Assembly (NCBI GenBank): GCA_026874595.1
Contig: CM049320.1
Coordinates: 1,288,001-1,352,000, forward strand
DNA: 64,000 nucleotides
Reading direction: 5' to 3'
Origin: Sipunculus nudus
Lineage: Eukaryota; Annelida; Sipuncula; Golfingiida; Sipunculidae
Part shown: positions 10,797 through 22,459 of the stretch, one piece after another
How positions within the stretch are numbered: position 1 is the first letter of the stretch
Layout: each line of letters opens with the position of its first letter
Notes under the pieces: generated by a model
Told to the model about the DNA's origin: nothing
What the model saw: the letters and a program-made list of their open reading frames with translations, nothing else
Database searches by the model: none
Position numbers and translations under genes: made by a program

Positions 10797-11978
10797 ATGG
10801 ATTCAAAACGATACATTCTTTTATTTGTTTTTCTGCTCTCCACGATTATGTTATTTGTTTATATATTTCTCCAAGACTTACCTGTTATGAATTTCTCCAT
10901 GGACTTTATTCCCCATCGATTAGAAACGACGTCTGGGTTAAATGGACGGTTCTTGTCCAATAATTCGAAAAATACATCTATTGAAAAAAGACAGACAAGG
11001 AAAATACTGTTCTGGACCCCTTTCTTTTCTAATCCTGATTATGGGTTTGGATTTGGGCGACGCCCCTTTCTGGATCACCACTGCACCTTTACCGAATGTG
11101 AAACGACAAATAATCGATCAGAGTTCAATGCAAGCCATGCTGTAATTGTCCACATGAGAAATATGAGATCACCGTCTGGAATGCCAAAGTTCCGGTTTCC
11201 ATATCAGTATTTTGTATTTTTTGTTATGGAATCACCAATTCATAGCGGCAGAATGGGAGCATTTAACGGATTGTTTAATCTAACCCAAACTTACCGTTAT
11301 GATTCGGACATTAATGGCGGATATGGGACTTTGGTGAAGAAAGAAACAGAGAGAATCCAGCATAAGCCATTTGATTACTCTAAGGGGAAAACAAAACTAG
11401 TTGCATGGTTTGTAAGTAACTGTCATACTCAAAGCCGCAGGCGACAATACACAAGCGAACTGCAGAAAAACATAAAAGTGGATATCTATGGTGGATGTGG
11501 CCCACTGAAATGTTCAGACAGGAAATCTTGCTATTCTATGTTAGAAAAAACGTATAAATTTTACCTCTCCTTCGAGAACAGTATTTGTAAGGATTACGCT
11601 ACTGAGAAATTGTGGAGAATAATGGAGCTTAACGTGGTGCCTATAGTTTTAGGTGGACTTGATTACAAGAAATACCTACCTGATCACTCGTTCATCGATA
11701 TCAGGGATTACAAATCTCCTTCTGAATTAGCAGCATATTTACGAAAACTGGATTCAAATGCAACATTGTATAACCAGTACTTCGAATGGAAACAATATTA
11801 CAAAGTAGACACCCAGAGTCACGCCATCTGTCACCTTTGCGAATTTTTGCATACAAAGTTAAACTTTCGTAAATCTTACGAGCACTTAGATAAATGGTGG
11901 AATATGGATCAAGACTGTATTTCTCCCAAAGAATACTTTAAAGGGCATGCCGAAGTCCGTGCAAAAAGGTTACTTTAA
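10797..11978 (+). CDS. Alpha-1,3-fucosyltransferase (GT10), FUT-A, intact
   Basis: An intact 393-residue protein in a single coding exon. It should transfer L-fucose from GDP-fucose in alpha-1,3 linkage onto a GlcNAc-containing glycan in the Golgi lumen. Residues 1-6 are a short cytosolic tail and about 7-25 a signal-anchor helix (type II topology). The stem has sequons at N32, N55 and N59; others lie at N106, N111, N161 and N321. The N-terminal GT10 domain spans about 68-175 (ESP at 145-147, then NLTQTYRYDSDI at 161-172). The C-terminal domain spans about 195-365: WFVSNC at 204-209, VDIYG.CG at 228-235, and the GDP-fucose-binding signature around 256-287 (FYLSFENSICKDYATEKLW, then VPIVLGG). 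A CxxC pair at 345-348 fits the conserved disulfide region. Length is normal for the family. FUT-C is a close paralogue. The acceptor cannot be predicted; 'fucosyltransferase C-like' names are used for such invertebrate proteins. Confidence 0.95.
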   Translation: MDSKRYILLFVFLLSTIMLFVYIFLQDLPVMNFSMDFIPHRLETTSGLNGRFLSNNSKNTSIEKRQTRKILFWTPFFSNPDYGFGFGRRPFLDHHCTFTECETTNNRSEFNASHAVIVHMRNMRSPSGMPKFRFPYQYFVFFVMESPIHSGRMGAFNGLFNLTQTYRYDSDINGGYGTLVKKETERIQHKPFDYSKGKTKLVAWFVSNCHTQSRRRQYTSELQKNIKVDIYGGCGPLKCSDRKSCYSMLEKTYKFYLSFENSICKDYATEKLWRIMELNVVPIVLGGLDYKKYLPDHSFIDIRDYKSPSELAAYLRKLDSNATLYNQYFEWKQYYKVDTQSHAICHLCEFLHTKLNFRKSYEHLDKWWNMDQDCISPKEYFKGHAEVRAKRLL

Positions 11979-12016
11979 AAGAAGAGTGTATAAGAAAACA
12001 ATTTTTAAGATGCTAC

Positions 12017-12022
12017 AATAAA
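12017..12022 (+). terminator. Poly(A) signal of FUT-A
   Basis: AATAAA 39 bases after the stop codon. The same signal is kept downstream of FUT-C (58739-58734, minus) and lost in the B pseudogene. Confidence 0.75.
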
Positions 12023-12660
12023 TCTTGTGCATGTTGGACGTTCAGAACTACTTTAAACAGTTCCTAAAGCTCATTGGACATTTTATTCTTTCAAATATTT
12101 CAGCTTTGTTATGAGTTGTTCGTTTGTATTTCAATCAAACTGCAAGACTGTTTGAAATGACATATATATATGACAGTTATATACGTGTATTCTGTGGGCT
12201 GTGTATCCTTCTGTATGGATCTTCCTTTGAATTCTCATGAGAAGATCTAGGACCGTGTGTGGGAAACGATACGTCGTGTCTGTGTCATGTTTACTTGTTT
12301 GAATGCTTAATCACACTTGATTTCCAAGATTTCCTCACTACGGGCAAGACTTGTAAATGAATGGTTTTTCAGGCTGCCTAACAAAAGATGAAACGGTTTT
12401 TAAAGTTTCTAATCTACATACGGAAAACGAAGCTACAGTGACGTATTACTAAGGAGCAAGTGGAATGTTTTAGAACTACAGTGATGCAAGTCCACTTCCC
12501 TACAACACAAGTTAGATATAAAAGTGAAAGAGTTACATGAGAACCATAACGTTAATGCCTTTATAAGATACAGGTAGAGAGAACTATACATATTTATACC
12601 TTTATCTTTATATCATATGGTTTAGCATTAGAGGCGTTTAAACAATAAAAGAAAAGTTAT
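12023..12660 (+). repeat. Duplicon A, first downstream block
   Basis: Parts align with 33700-33860 and 34380-34610 (B) and, in reverse, with 57060 down to about 56040 (C). Landmarks are 'tcctttgaatt', 'gtgtcatgtttacttgttt' and 'agatacaggtag'. No gene is seen. The block shows that the duplicated unit was much larger than the FUT exon. Confidence 0.65.
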
Positions 12661-13420
12661 ATATTTACATACAACAAAGAGTAAAAAAAATAAGTTTTAT
12701 ATCAAATATGACATCAGATGAAGACCCTGCTTTATATTTGCCTGAAATAATCATGGATTTGACGTATCGCCGCATTATTATTTATGAGTCGTCTTGTCGA
12801 ATGGGAACGCCATCTAAGTCCAACAAACAACACTGATTGGTCCCACTTCACCTCCGTCACCTTATTTGAATTGTTTTTATTTTATTGCCCAACAGGGTGA
12901 ACAGATGTACATGCGTTACCTGAAACAGTGACAGCAGGTACCCAGAACGACTAAGGGTGTTTTACTTCCATCCATTTCTCAAGCCGAAGAGGAAACGCGA
13001 GCGTTGTTTGATCTGATCAGACGATGCAAAAGACCGGCCCATCAGCTCAACATCGGCAACACCAACAAACACAAATAACTTTGTTCCAAGGTATGTTAAA
13101 TGTTTATCTTCATTTTACTGAAATGAGCTGTGTAATTTTCAGTGGATTCTATACTGACAGATTATTTATATATCTATCTCAATTTGACATGAAATATGCA
13201 GAACGAGGAATATGCTGGTGATCGGTGAACTTGGAAGGAAAAGAAGACTTGCGGGGGAATCGCTGCAATCAGATGACTGTCAGCAAACGTAAAGAAAAAA
13301 AATTCCTTGTGTTCAAACAAAATGTTTGAAGATGTGTCATGTTTTGTTTGATATATCTAAATTTTAGAACAATATTTAAATATTTCAATCAAAGTTTTCG
13401 GGAAAAATTACACCATAAAC
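12661..13420 (+). other. A-specific DNA with one unidentified open frame (12932-13078)
   Basis: This begins the stretch (12.66-16.35 kb) that B and C lack. 12932-13078 is an open frame of 48 codons after a TGA, protein-like in composition (SQAEEETRALFDLIRRC then KRPAHQLNIGNTNKHK, TAA). It lacks a Met start and might be an exon remnant or an element fragment. I do not recognise it. The rest shows nothing. Confidence 0.3.
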
Positions 13421-14650
13421 CGAGCATAGAGTCTCAACTTCCCCACGTCAACGGACTCCATTTTCCTTTATTGTCCAACTTTCCTTTTCCCCTGTGGCTT
13501 CCAGTCTAATGTAACACGGTTTACGGTGCCTGTAGACAATCCAATCCCATTTTCTTTTCCTGGTCCCTTGGCTGATGGGTGCTTGTTTGGCTTCTCCCAC
13601 AGTTGTGAGTTGGAGATCTTGTCCTGCCATTTGATCTTGACGATGAAGCGTAGACATCTGCAAGTAAAAGGTATGCAATTTGTTTGATATGGCTTTTTAT
13701 GACCCTCTAAGTTTCTGATCCATATAGAAGATCCGACTTGACATTGGTTTTAAAATTCGAATCTTTTTCCAGATGGAGAGTGCGTTGGAATTCCATCTTA
13801 CATCGTCAACGGCTCCTCCTGTGATGGAGCAAATGTTGCCAAGATATACAAACTTGTCAGTTTTCAAAATGTAGGTCTCCATTACGCTTGATAGGTACTT
13901 GCTGCTTGTTGTTTAGTTGAAGCAATTCCGTCTTTCCCTAGTTTAGGCGGAGGCCTATTTTTCCCGCTTCCACTATAAGTTTATTCAACTTTGACTGCAT
14001 ATTTTGGTGCTTGTGTGACATCAGTTCTGTTTTCGTCAGCAAAGGAGAGATATTCCAGCTGCCCTCAAAATTTAAATTGAATACCCGTCCTGTTTTCTAG
14101 CACTGTCATCCCAATCTTCACCAGCAAGGATCAGCATTGACAATAAGCAGCCTTGAGTCACACCAATGTTGACTGTGAAGGGGACTGTCAGCTTCCCAGT
14201 GTGGATGACCTGGGTCGTGAACCCTAATAGAACTGTTAGATGAAGGGGACTGTCTTTGGTGGTATGTCATATTGTTGCACAAGCTTAAAGATCTCTCCTT
14301 GGTCGACGCTGTCAAAATTTAAAAAAAGATCAACAAAAGGGGTATACAGTGAGTCTTCCAATTCAATGGATTGCCCGATGATGATACGGAGTGTGGCCAT
14401 ATGTACAGGACCTGTCTTGGCGGAATCCTGCTTGCTCAGGCCGAAGTGTCTTGTCAACTGCAATTTCCAGTCTGTCCAGGATAACTTGATAACCCAGGTT
14501 AATTTGAACAAGTAGCCCTTTTCCACTCTACAGGAATCTGTTCTTCATCCCAGATGTGGCCGTTGTTGCATCTATCCTAAGTGCTTCTTGTGGAATATCA
14601 TCTGGTCCTTGGGTTTTTACATTTTCTGTTGTACATCTGAAGAAACAATA
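13420..14650 (-). mobile_element. 5'-truncated LINE fragment (RTE-like RT), broken
   Basis: Minus-strand pieces follow the order of a reverse transcriptase common in molluscan repeats: 14526-14236 with 'HMATLRIIIGQSIE', 'SLYTPFVDLFLNFDSVD' (the FDSVD block) and 'KLVQQYDIP'; about 14160-14120 with 'GVTQGCLLSML' (Q-G motif); 13882-13697 with 'DKFVYLGNICSITGG' and 'DVRWNSNALSIWKKI'; and 13678-13448 with 'APISQGTRKRKWDWI', the characteristic end near the R.RKW.WIGH block. The pieces lie in different frames with stops between them, so it is a dead copy. Assignment to RTE versus a neighbouring clade is uncertain. Confidence 0.7.
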
Positions 14651-15638
14651 GTAAATGTCTTAGACTCTTTAGTTGATATACTTGTGAGTGAACATTCTGA
14701 ACATGTAATCAGTACTCTTGGCTTCCTTCCTAGAAACGTTGTTCTGTCATAAAAAATGAGAGGAAAATCCCGTTATAATCAGACAACTCTAAAACGGATT
14801 ATGGAGCCCCGCTTTTCCATGAAATATATTTACAGGTTTCTGTGAGTGAATTTTAATAATATCAAATAAGTGTTTATTAAGTAGAGATGCAATTTATATT
14901 AAACTGCCTATGTATAAAGTTGAACGGTTGAACCTGTCTGAAAGACCATCTATCTCTTAAGACCAAACTTGAGTGAACTGAAAACATTCACATTGGTTAT
15001 AACTGATTAAATTAAGACATTTTCGGTCAGTTCCCCGGGTTGTTGTATTAGATAGGTTTCACTGCTCTACTTAGTTAAACATGTAAACAAACTTGCATGT
15101 TACTGAAAATCTTCGTTCTAATTAGTGTGATACTCAATTAAATGTTTGGCAGATTTTTTTTAAGCAGGACTGAAACACAATGTCTTCTGTATCACATTTG
15201 CTTTCACAAAAGTTTCATGTCAGAGTGTACAGAACTTCTGTTAATACCTAAGGTGAACCACAAAAAGCTCAGTCCATGCTTGTCCAGGAACAAGAATCGG
15301 CAAAAGACTTGCAACCAAAACAGGGGACTTCTGAGGGTAACAGGGAATTTGACACATCAAATGTAAAGTAATCTTTATCATGGTTGCAGTATGATTTTTG
15401 CAAGAGTCATTGCAACTAATTCCATTGTATGTCTGTGAGGATAGATTCTTTGTTGGAAATAATCGTGCTTTTGTGCAGCAGACACATTGAAAAAACAGGC
15501 CCCAGTTACCAGAATCTGACCTTGCACTTGATATCAATGTTTAGAGAATTATCTTATTTCAGTGTTTCTCTTTGAAAAAGTGTTGCATGCTTCATCAAAT
15601 CTTCATCAAATTTTTACATACTTTATATCACTACGATA

Positions 15639-15695
<57 letters not shown>

Positions 15696-16069
15696 GAACA
15701 ATATTATAACATTGAAGATTATAGTTATATTTAATTTGCAAAATAGAATATTCTATTATTTATATACATATGTATAAATTAATCAATATTTTATATAAAA
15801 ATATTTCAATCTCAATAAAAAAACTAAAAAATATACAAGTTTCATGCGCAGTTATACGTAATGGGCTGCTGATATTTGGATTATGTTACTAAAATCTGTT
15901 TCTGCAAATTCATTTTTTATGTAACCTTCGTATAAAATAAAGATTACTTTCATTTATTTATAAAGTTTCTTAAACTGCCTTGCATGAAAAGTGGCCAACT
16001 TTCACATTTCTTTTTTGTTTGTTGATTCTCAGGACGATATGATGGGGCGATTCGGCTTTCCTCTGGCTC
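14651..16069. other. Non-coding, with (AT)n at about 15645-15687
   Basis: I recognise no gene. An AT microsatellite of about 43 bp sits in a very AT-rich stretch (15.6-15.9 kb). The overlapping open frames at 15142-15537 on opposite strands have no recognisable motif. Confidence 0.4.
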
Positions 16070-16231
16070 CTATAAACCCTCGCCGAGATGTGGACAGAAC
16101 TGGTATCTTTTTTCATTAAAAAAATGAACTCTTTGTAGGTAATGGCATTTGCTGAATGCTGCCGCTGTCTCATCGTTGGTGTAAAGGGAAAATCTCTTGG
16201 CGAATCGTACCGGCCCGGCTTTCACCGCCAT
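16070..16231 (-). CDS. Possible small ORF or first exon (53 codons), unidentified
   Basis: On the minus strand an ATGGCGG start (16231-16229) opens a frame of 53 codons ending at 16070 (MAVKAGPVRFAKRFSLY then TNDETAAAFSKCHYLQ). The start sits in a locally GC- and CpG-richer patch (16.18-16.32 kb) in otherwise AT-rich DNA, which resembles a first exon with a promoter. Any splice donor is unclear, and an overlapping frame (16173-15970) is equally open. No family is recognised. It lies in the A-specific segment, so it may also come from a mobile element. Low confidence that it is a gene. Confidence 0.25.
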   Translation of the reverse strand: MAVKAGPVRFAKRFSLYTNDETAAAFSKCHYLQRVHFFNEKRYQFCPHLGEGL

Positions 16232-16354
16232 GATTGTAAACACGCTGTTGCATGCGCAGAGTTGTCGGACATGTGTCATTAGTCACATGCCAAAAAAAGG
16301 CGGAGCGATCTGTGGCGCGTTTGTCAATTATTAACGTCATTATCTACTTACACC

Positions 16355-16644
16355 CATAACACAATCTTTAGGTCAGGGCTGGCAAAATGCGCGTTAGATA
16401 AAACTCATGTATATCAATTGAGCTACAATTTAACACCTGCTAGGTCCTATGGTGACTGATTGATATGGTGACAGATCAATACCCAACATAGCCACACAGA
16501 ATTAACTTTGGCAGGAAATAAATGTAGTAATTTATTTTTCTCACAAGGCTCTACCAATATATAGTGTCTGTTGAACTTTAAATATATATATATATATATA
16601 CTTTAACAGTTCATATATATATACATACAAAAATACACACACAC

Positions 16645-16696
<52 letters not shown>

Positions 16697-16960
16697 TTTT
16701 ACAGTTCATATATATATACATACAAAAATACACAACTATAATATAACTCAAATATGTGCCATATCTATCCCGTCACTCTTGTGCAGATGATAGCGCTGTC
16801 TACGTCGTACCATGATAACGGTTTTACCGGTTGCACTTTCTGCTTCATATAGAACACTAAATTAAATCAACGTATGGCCGTTATATACTTTTAATATGGT
16901 ATATAGTATCAGTATCATGAGTATAGCGTATGGTATCAGTAAGATTACCACATCTACATT
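16355..16960 (+). repeat. Duplicon A, second downstream block (matches C inverted and B)
   Basis: 16355-16560 aligns with 34735-34930 (B) and with 55930-55740 read on the minus strand (C). 16736-16830 aligns with 55460-55395 (minus) through 'agatgatagcgctgtctac', and 16860-16960 with about 55320-55267 (minus). AT-rich microsatellites lie between them in both A and C. Within A, about 44 bp containing 'acagttcatatatatatac' is tandemly repeated (16591-16640 and 16692-16735). No gene. Confidence 0.75.
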
Positions 16961-17114
16961 TGAGGGGAGCTGGCTTAAGCATGAGTTAAACTTCATGGTA
17001 CTGAATGTGATACCAGTATAGAAATAATCAGTGCAGCAATATGCATGTTTATTTGTTATCACAGTATCACTGTTTTTTAAATCATAAATTTTATGTATCA
17101 ACCAGAATTGTGTC

Positions 17115-17262
17115 CAAAAGTACTCGTACTCATAATACTCGTACTCATGAGTACGTTTTTGAGAACTAAATACTTGTACTCGAGTATTTTTTTTTAAATC
17201 ACAAAAAGTACTCGTATTTTGTACTGGAGTACTATGAAAGTACTCAGTACTCATATGAGTAA
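17115..17262. repeat. GTACTC/GAGTAC-rich cluster
   Basis: About 150 bp packed with GTACTC and its complement GAGTAC, several adjacent so that short palindromes such as GTACTCATGAGTAC and TACTCGAGTA form. This pattern explains the 130-codon minus-strand open frame over it, which I do not regard as a gene. Confidence 0.6.
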
Positions 17263-19359
17263 TTCAAGAATATTTTTGGGTTTTTCATATACCATTAAAA
17301 TTTCTAAATAAACTTTAAGCTCAATTTATAATATTAGTAATACTTTATTATAGTATTTTAGAGTAAGATATATATAATTATATATAACAGATATAATATC
17401 ATATATAACAGTATTTAAAGTAATACACGTGTTACTATAACTGAATTTTTATAGCATTTTCGCATCGAAAACTACTACTGATACTATTACTTGGCTTCTA
17501 TTATTTAACTATTACTTTTATTTAATATAAAATGTAAATAGATTGAACTATCGTATTATTAATACATTCATGCATTTCATGTGTACATGTGTACAGCATA
17601 ATATATTTCCAGCAAGATAACTACAACATAGTGTTCAATAAAACAATAAATCAGCAAATTCATACTGAGTAATATTTTAAGAGAAAATTCTAATTTATGA
17701 AAAATAAAAAATAAAGAAGTTTAGGTTTGCCACAATTCAATGCAATTAAATATACTCAGAACCTATTAATCATAACATGAACTCAGCAGTGCTCCGGGGC
17801 CTAGCCTAATCAAGCTTGAATTGATTAATAGATGCAACTAAATGTTGTCGTAGGTTAAACAGATTTTCAGTGGGAATTGTAGTCTTTGATGAGTTCTGTA
17901 CACAGCCTGCGGCACAACTAAGACTCAACTGTTGACTGTCAACTGATTAACCCATGTAAAGGTGTGACTTTCAGCTCATACACCCCGTAGCTACTACAAC
18001 GTAGGCTGCAGCATCACATCCTACATTATTATATAAATTATATATAACATATTATATAAATAATAATATATGGTTGTTATTATTATTGTTATTATTATTA
18101 TTGTTATCATTGTTATTATTATGTGATAACATATGGTTATATGCTTTATACAATGTCAATGAGATTTCCTTTAACAAAATAACTTTTTATATTATAGTTT
18201 CTGAACATTCCCACCAGTATTTTGAATTTGCATAATACAACATTAACTAAACTGTATATCTTGTCTTGGCCAAGAAAAATATTTTTGACAACCTACGAGA
18301 CCAGATGTTTCTTCAATGCAAACTGTCTACTATAAAAAGTTAATGCTTTGATTAGTTTCAACTGTATATGGCCTGTTTATATGCCCTAGATTTCGGATCT
18401 TGACTCAGTAATTTGCATAACCAACATTGTATATATTTTTATTTTGTCTTGGGTTTTCATTAATAAAAATATTTTAACCCAACTCTGGTATCATCATCAC
18501 TGTATTTCGAGATATCCTGGAACAAAAAATTGTAAATATGACCTTATATGTTTATGATGCAAAGCTGTATATACTTATCGTTTGTTCTTAGTAGAAGTAT
18601 ATCCTTATCAGTATGTCAAAGATTACTGTCACATTAGAGATATGTCCAGTGTTTCCTCGAGCAAATATCAAAATACAATCGTTTCATCTTTATATTTTGG
18701 GTGATGTTCTATAGGCAGAGAAAATATGGTATATGTATGTTGTTGTAACTTTTAAGTTTCATCACCCAAAATAATAAATTGGAAATTTAAGATGCTTTGC
18801 ATTATTCAGAAGAAATAAATAAATCAGGGATTTTCGTTCTGATACATACACTTACACTTTTCAATAATGTTTGTCATCCTTTGCAATTTTTTAAATGCCA
18901 GGCTAGAGTTAGACGCAAAGCGTACGCTGTACTTTATTGCCACCCGCCTGAATTCCCGTTCTTATGTGATTCATGGTGTGTACTAATGACAAAACGACTA
19001 TTGCTAATAAATATAATTCTTTGCATGAGATTCAAGCCTTGGTTTATGCTAATAAATGTTGCATGAATAACAGGTTTGCTTGATATAACTGTTTACCTCA
19101 TTTAATGTGTCTGCTAGCAGATGGCTTCTACTTTGTGATAATTAACACACCAAGCCTAAACTGCTAAAGAACCGTCGTACGCCTCTCATTTATTCGAAAG
19201 AAACACTAGCAGCCATCCGAATACCTAACTAAACTACTGATCATTATAATATTTCAAATACTTTGTATTCTTAAAAGTTTGTCCCTATGCAATGCTGGCC
19301 CACGTCACTAGATATGTGCAATTGAAGACATAGTATATGTCATCACATGTGGCAAGTAT
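17263..19359. other. Non-coding, with (ATT)n-type microsatellite at 18071-18122
   Basis: AT-rich DNA with an imperfect TTA/TTG trinucleotide run at about 18071-18122. I see no gene or recognisable element elsewhere in it. Confidence 0.5.
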
Positions 19360-20530
19360 TGGTTTATGCTGATCATGGGTAGAAAGTCTTGGTTATCCTG
19401 ACTTTGAGTAGCAGGTCAGGTCTTGGTTTGTGCTGACTATGAGTAGCAGGTCTTGGTTTGTGCTAACTATGAGTAGCTGATTTCGATTTTGCTGACTTTG
19501 AGTAGAGGGTTTAGGTTTATGCTGTTTTTAATAAGCACGCCTTAGTTTCTGCTATAAGTAGCAAGCCTTGGTGAAATGCTGACTATGAGTAGCAGGCCTT
19601 GCCTTAACCTGACTGTGAGTAGCAGGTCTTGGTTTGTGATGACTTTTAGTAGCTGATTTCGCTTATGCTGACTTTGAGTAGAGGATTTAGGCTTATGCTG
19701 TTTTTAATTAGCAGGCCTTGGTTTCTGCTATAAGTAGCAAACCTTGGTGTAATGCTGACTATGAGTAACATGCCTCGGTTAAGGCTAATTATGAGTAGCA
19801 GGTTTTAGCTCTTGCTGACTTTAACTAGTAGACATTGGTTTATGCTGACACAAGATACAGATTTATGGTTTACGCTGACTATGAGAAGCAAGTCTCGGTT
19901 TATGATATGAGTAGCAGGTCTGGGTTTTTGCTGATTATGATGAGCAGGTCTGGGTTTGTGCTGAATATTAGGAGCGGGTTTATGTTTATGCTGATCATGA
20001 GTAGCGGGCCTAGCTTTATGCAATGAGTAGCGGGACTTCATTTTATGCTTTGAGTATCATGGATTGGTGTATGCTGACTAAGAGAAGCAGGCCCTAGTAT
20101 ATTTAACAGCAGGTCTTATTTAACCTGACTATAAGTATCATACCTCGGTTTATGCTTTTTATGAGTACTATACCTTCGTTTACGCTGACCTTTGCAAGCA
20201 GGCCTCGGTTTATAGTTTTAGTAGCTGGTCTTGGTTAAGGATAACTATGAGGAGCAGGCCTTGGTTTATGTATTAGTAGTATATCCTGGTTTAGCTCTGA
20301 ACATCGGTAGCAGACTTTCGTTTATGCTGACTATGAGTAGCAGGTTTTGGTTTATGCGGATTATGAGGAGCAAGCCTCGGTTTATGCTATGAGAGGCAGG
20401 ACCTGGTTTATGCTTTGAGTAGCATGGCTTGGCCTATGCTAGCTTTGAGTAGCAGCCGTTGGTTTATGCTATGAGTAGTAGGTCTTGGTTTGTGCTGATT
20501 ATGGATAGCAGACTTTTGTTTTTATCAAGG
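19360..20530. repeat. 30-bp minisatellite with higher-order repeat
   Basis: About 1.17 kb (near 39 units) of diverged 30-bp repeats, consensus roughly GGTTTATGCTGACTATGAGT followed by AGCAGGTCTT. In the first part a block of several units containing the variant 'gtagctgatttcg' recurs 176 bp later (19473 and 19649), a higher-order period. Because 30 is a multiple of 3, frames stay open on both strands and give repetitive open frames (19805-20041 minus, 19835-20026 plus); these are by-products. Confidence 0.9.
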
Positions 20531-21124
20531 GAAAAAGCCTAGGCCGACAAACCATGTTATCATGTCTCAACCCCTTTCCATTACAAAGATACATGTTTAT
20601 GTGTTCATTACAATAAATACTGACTAAACTCAATACTCACTAAACTAAATACTTGAAATTGAAGTCACTATTCTTGAAACTGCCAAAGCTGATAGCAGCC
20701 AACTCTTATTACTTTTGTTACATATGTGAAGCCGATAACAGCTGCCTCGTATCTATGGATATTCACGGTTCATAATATGAAAGGCCACACGTAAAGACTA
20801 ACATTAATTGGCAACAATAGTAAAAATTCGATATAATTTTCTAAAGAATAGTTGCGCATGAAAAAATTGCTCATCATATATATTGAGTGATATGGCAGGA
20901 TCCAACAGGAACTTCACATGCAGACTCAGTGTCCATAGTCCTCATTGATATAAAGCCACTGGTAAGTGAGCAGAATAAATGGATTTGTTTGAGTTGCAGC
21001 ATATCGTTCTCTGTAACAAGCCACTTAGTCCTTGGTGTTAAGCAATGTGCAATAAATGGAATTTTAAAACGTTCAGAATGTTCAGAGAAGTTGACCAATA
21101 TAACGTCACTTCAGACAGTGCCAC
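20531..21124. other. Non-coding, nothing recognised
   Basis: No gene, repeat array or element recognised. The overlapping open frames at 20874-21150 on opposite strands have no motif. Confidence 0.4.
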
Positions 21125-21530
21125 ATTCTGTGACAACTGGATATCTTTGAGACTTTTACATCTGAATATTTCATGACGGTTTGAAGATAAAAATGAGAGA
21201 AGTAAATAAAAAAAGTCCAAATGTCCGAAGCTCTGTGACAGGGCCCACAAGTAATAATGGTGCTATTCTAACAGGTCAGAGCACCCATCAGAACACTAAC
21301 TGTGTATATAAAAGATCACAGGAGGGCTCTAACCTGAAAAAAAAATCATGGCATGGGATATATATTATGCAAGCCTGCTTTATATTCTGTGACAACTGGA
21401 TACCTTTTAGATTTATACATCTTAATATTTTTTGACAGCCCAAAGAGAAGAATGAGAGAAGTGAATATCGAACGTAAGAAGTCGCGGACATTTTTCGAAC
21501 GTCATTCACAAATCGGAAACCATGGAACAA
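21125..21530. repeat. Diverged tandem duplication, period about 260 bp
   Basis: 21125-21250 and 21385-21530 share 'attctgtgacaactggata', then 'acatct.aatattt' and 'atgagagaagt.aat'. The duplicated unit explains the paired look-alike open frames on both strands. No gene. Confidence 0.65.
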
Positions 21531-21747
21531 TCACTAAAAATAATTATTATATTTAATAAATATTAGTTTGATAGTCGATCAGATTTAAACGCCATTACGC
21601 ATTTTTTCTCATCTGGTTTGCTGATTTCTGAATTCATGCAATTAGGATATAGCAGAAAAAAGGGGCCATAAAGGGGGTGCTTGACCAGACTCTGGTTGTG
21701 TTAGTCAAACCAGCATTTATTCTCTTTCGTCATCTCTTTGCCTATCA

Positions 21748-21750
<3 letters not shown>

Positions 21751-21791
<41 letters not shown>
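21751..21791. repeat. (TC)n microsatellite
   Basis: About 40 bp of TC dinucleotides. The remaining DNA to about 22300 shows nothing further. Confidence 0.9.
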
Positions 21792-21793
<2 letters not shown>

Positions 21794-22459
21794 CTCCCTC
21801 TTTTCTGTCTCCTCCTTTCTCTCTCACGCACAGGCTTTCTGGGTGATACCTGTGAGGACTTTTACATATATTATAATAGAAAAAGTATTTTACTTAATGT
21901 TACATAATACTTTGTGAATTAGCCTTATAACAACAAAATTGACAAGTCAAAACGCACAAATAAAACTAACATCATCAAGCCAAAAGGGAAATAACATGGA
22001 ACTAGTTGAGGCTGTATGTGGTGGAGAAGGATTTAAGGTGTGACATATTTTATAGATCTTTCATTCGAATTGACTTAAAAGAATGAAATCAGAGAGTAGG
22101 ACCGTTTGTTTACGCCAACAGATAGTACGGCCAGACAGCGTTTTAAAACTGAACATCAATTTACTTCCCGAATGTGTGCTCACAGATGTCCCGAATGCGT
22201 GTTCACAGCCAGACAGCATGTATACATGCTAAGAGATATGTGGCTTTACCCACTCGAATGTGACCTACCAATTACATACTTCTCACGTGTTCAAGATTCC
22301 GATGAAAACAATAATATATATAACTATGACATTTAACGTAATATACAGCCAGATGTGACATTAAATATGAATATAAAACTATAACATGCAACGTAATGTA
22401 CAAGGCAATAATGAATGTGACATAAATATGAAATATAACAGAGTATGAAATAGCATGCA

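Noticed and set aside
14240-14515. Plus-strand open frame of 91 codons
   Set aside because: Antisense of the RTE-like reverse transcriptase fragment.
16862-17254. 130-codon minus-strand gene
   Set aside because: The frame is kept open by the GTACTC repeats; composition (YEYYEYEYF) is that of the repeat.
19360-20530. CRISPR-like array
   Set aside because: Repeats are contiguous 30-bp units without unique spacers, in animal DNA: a minisatellite.
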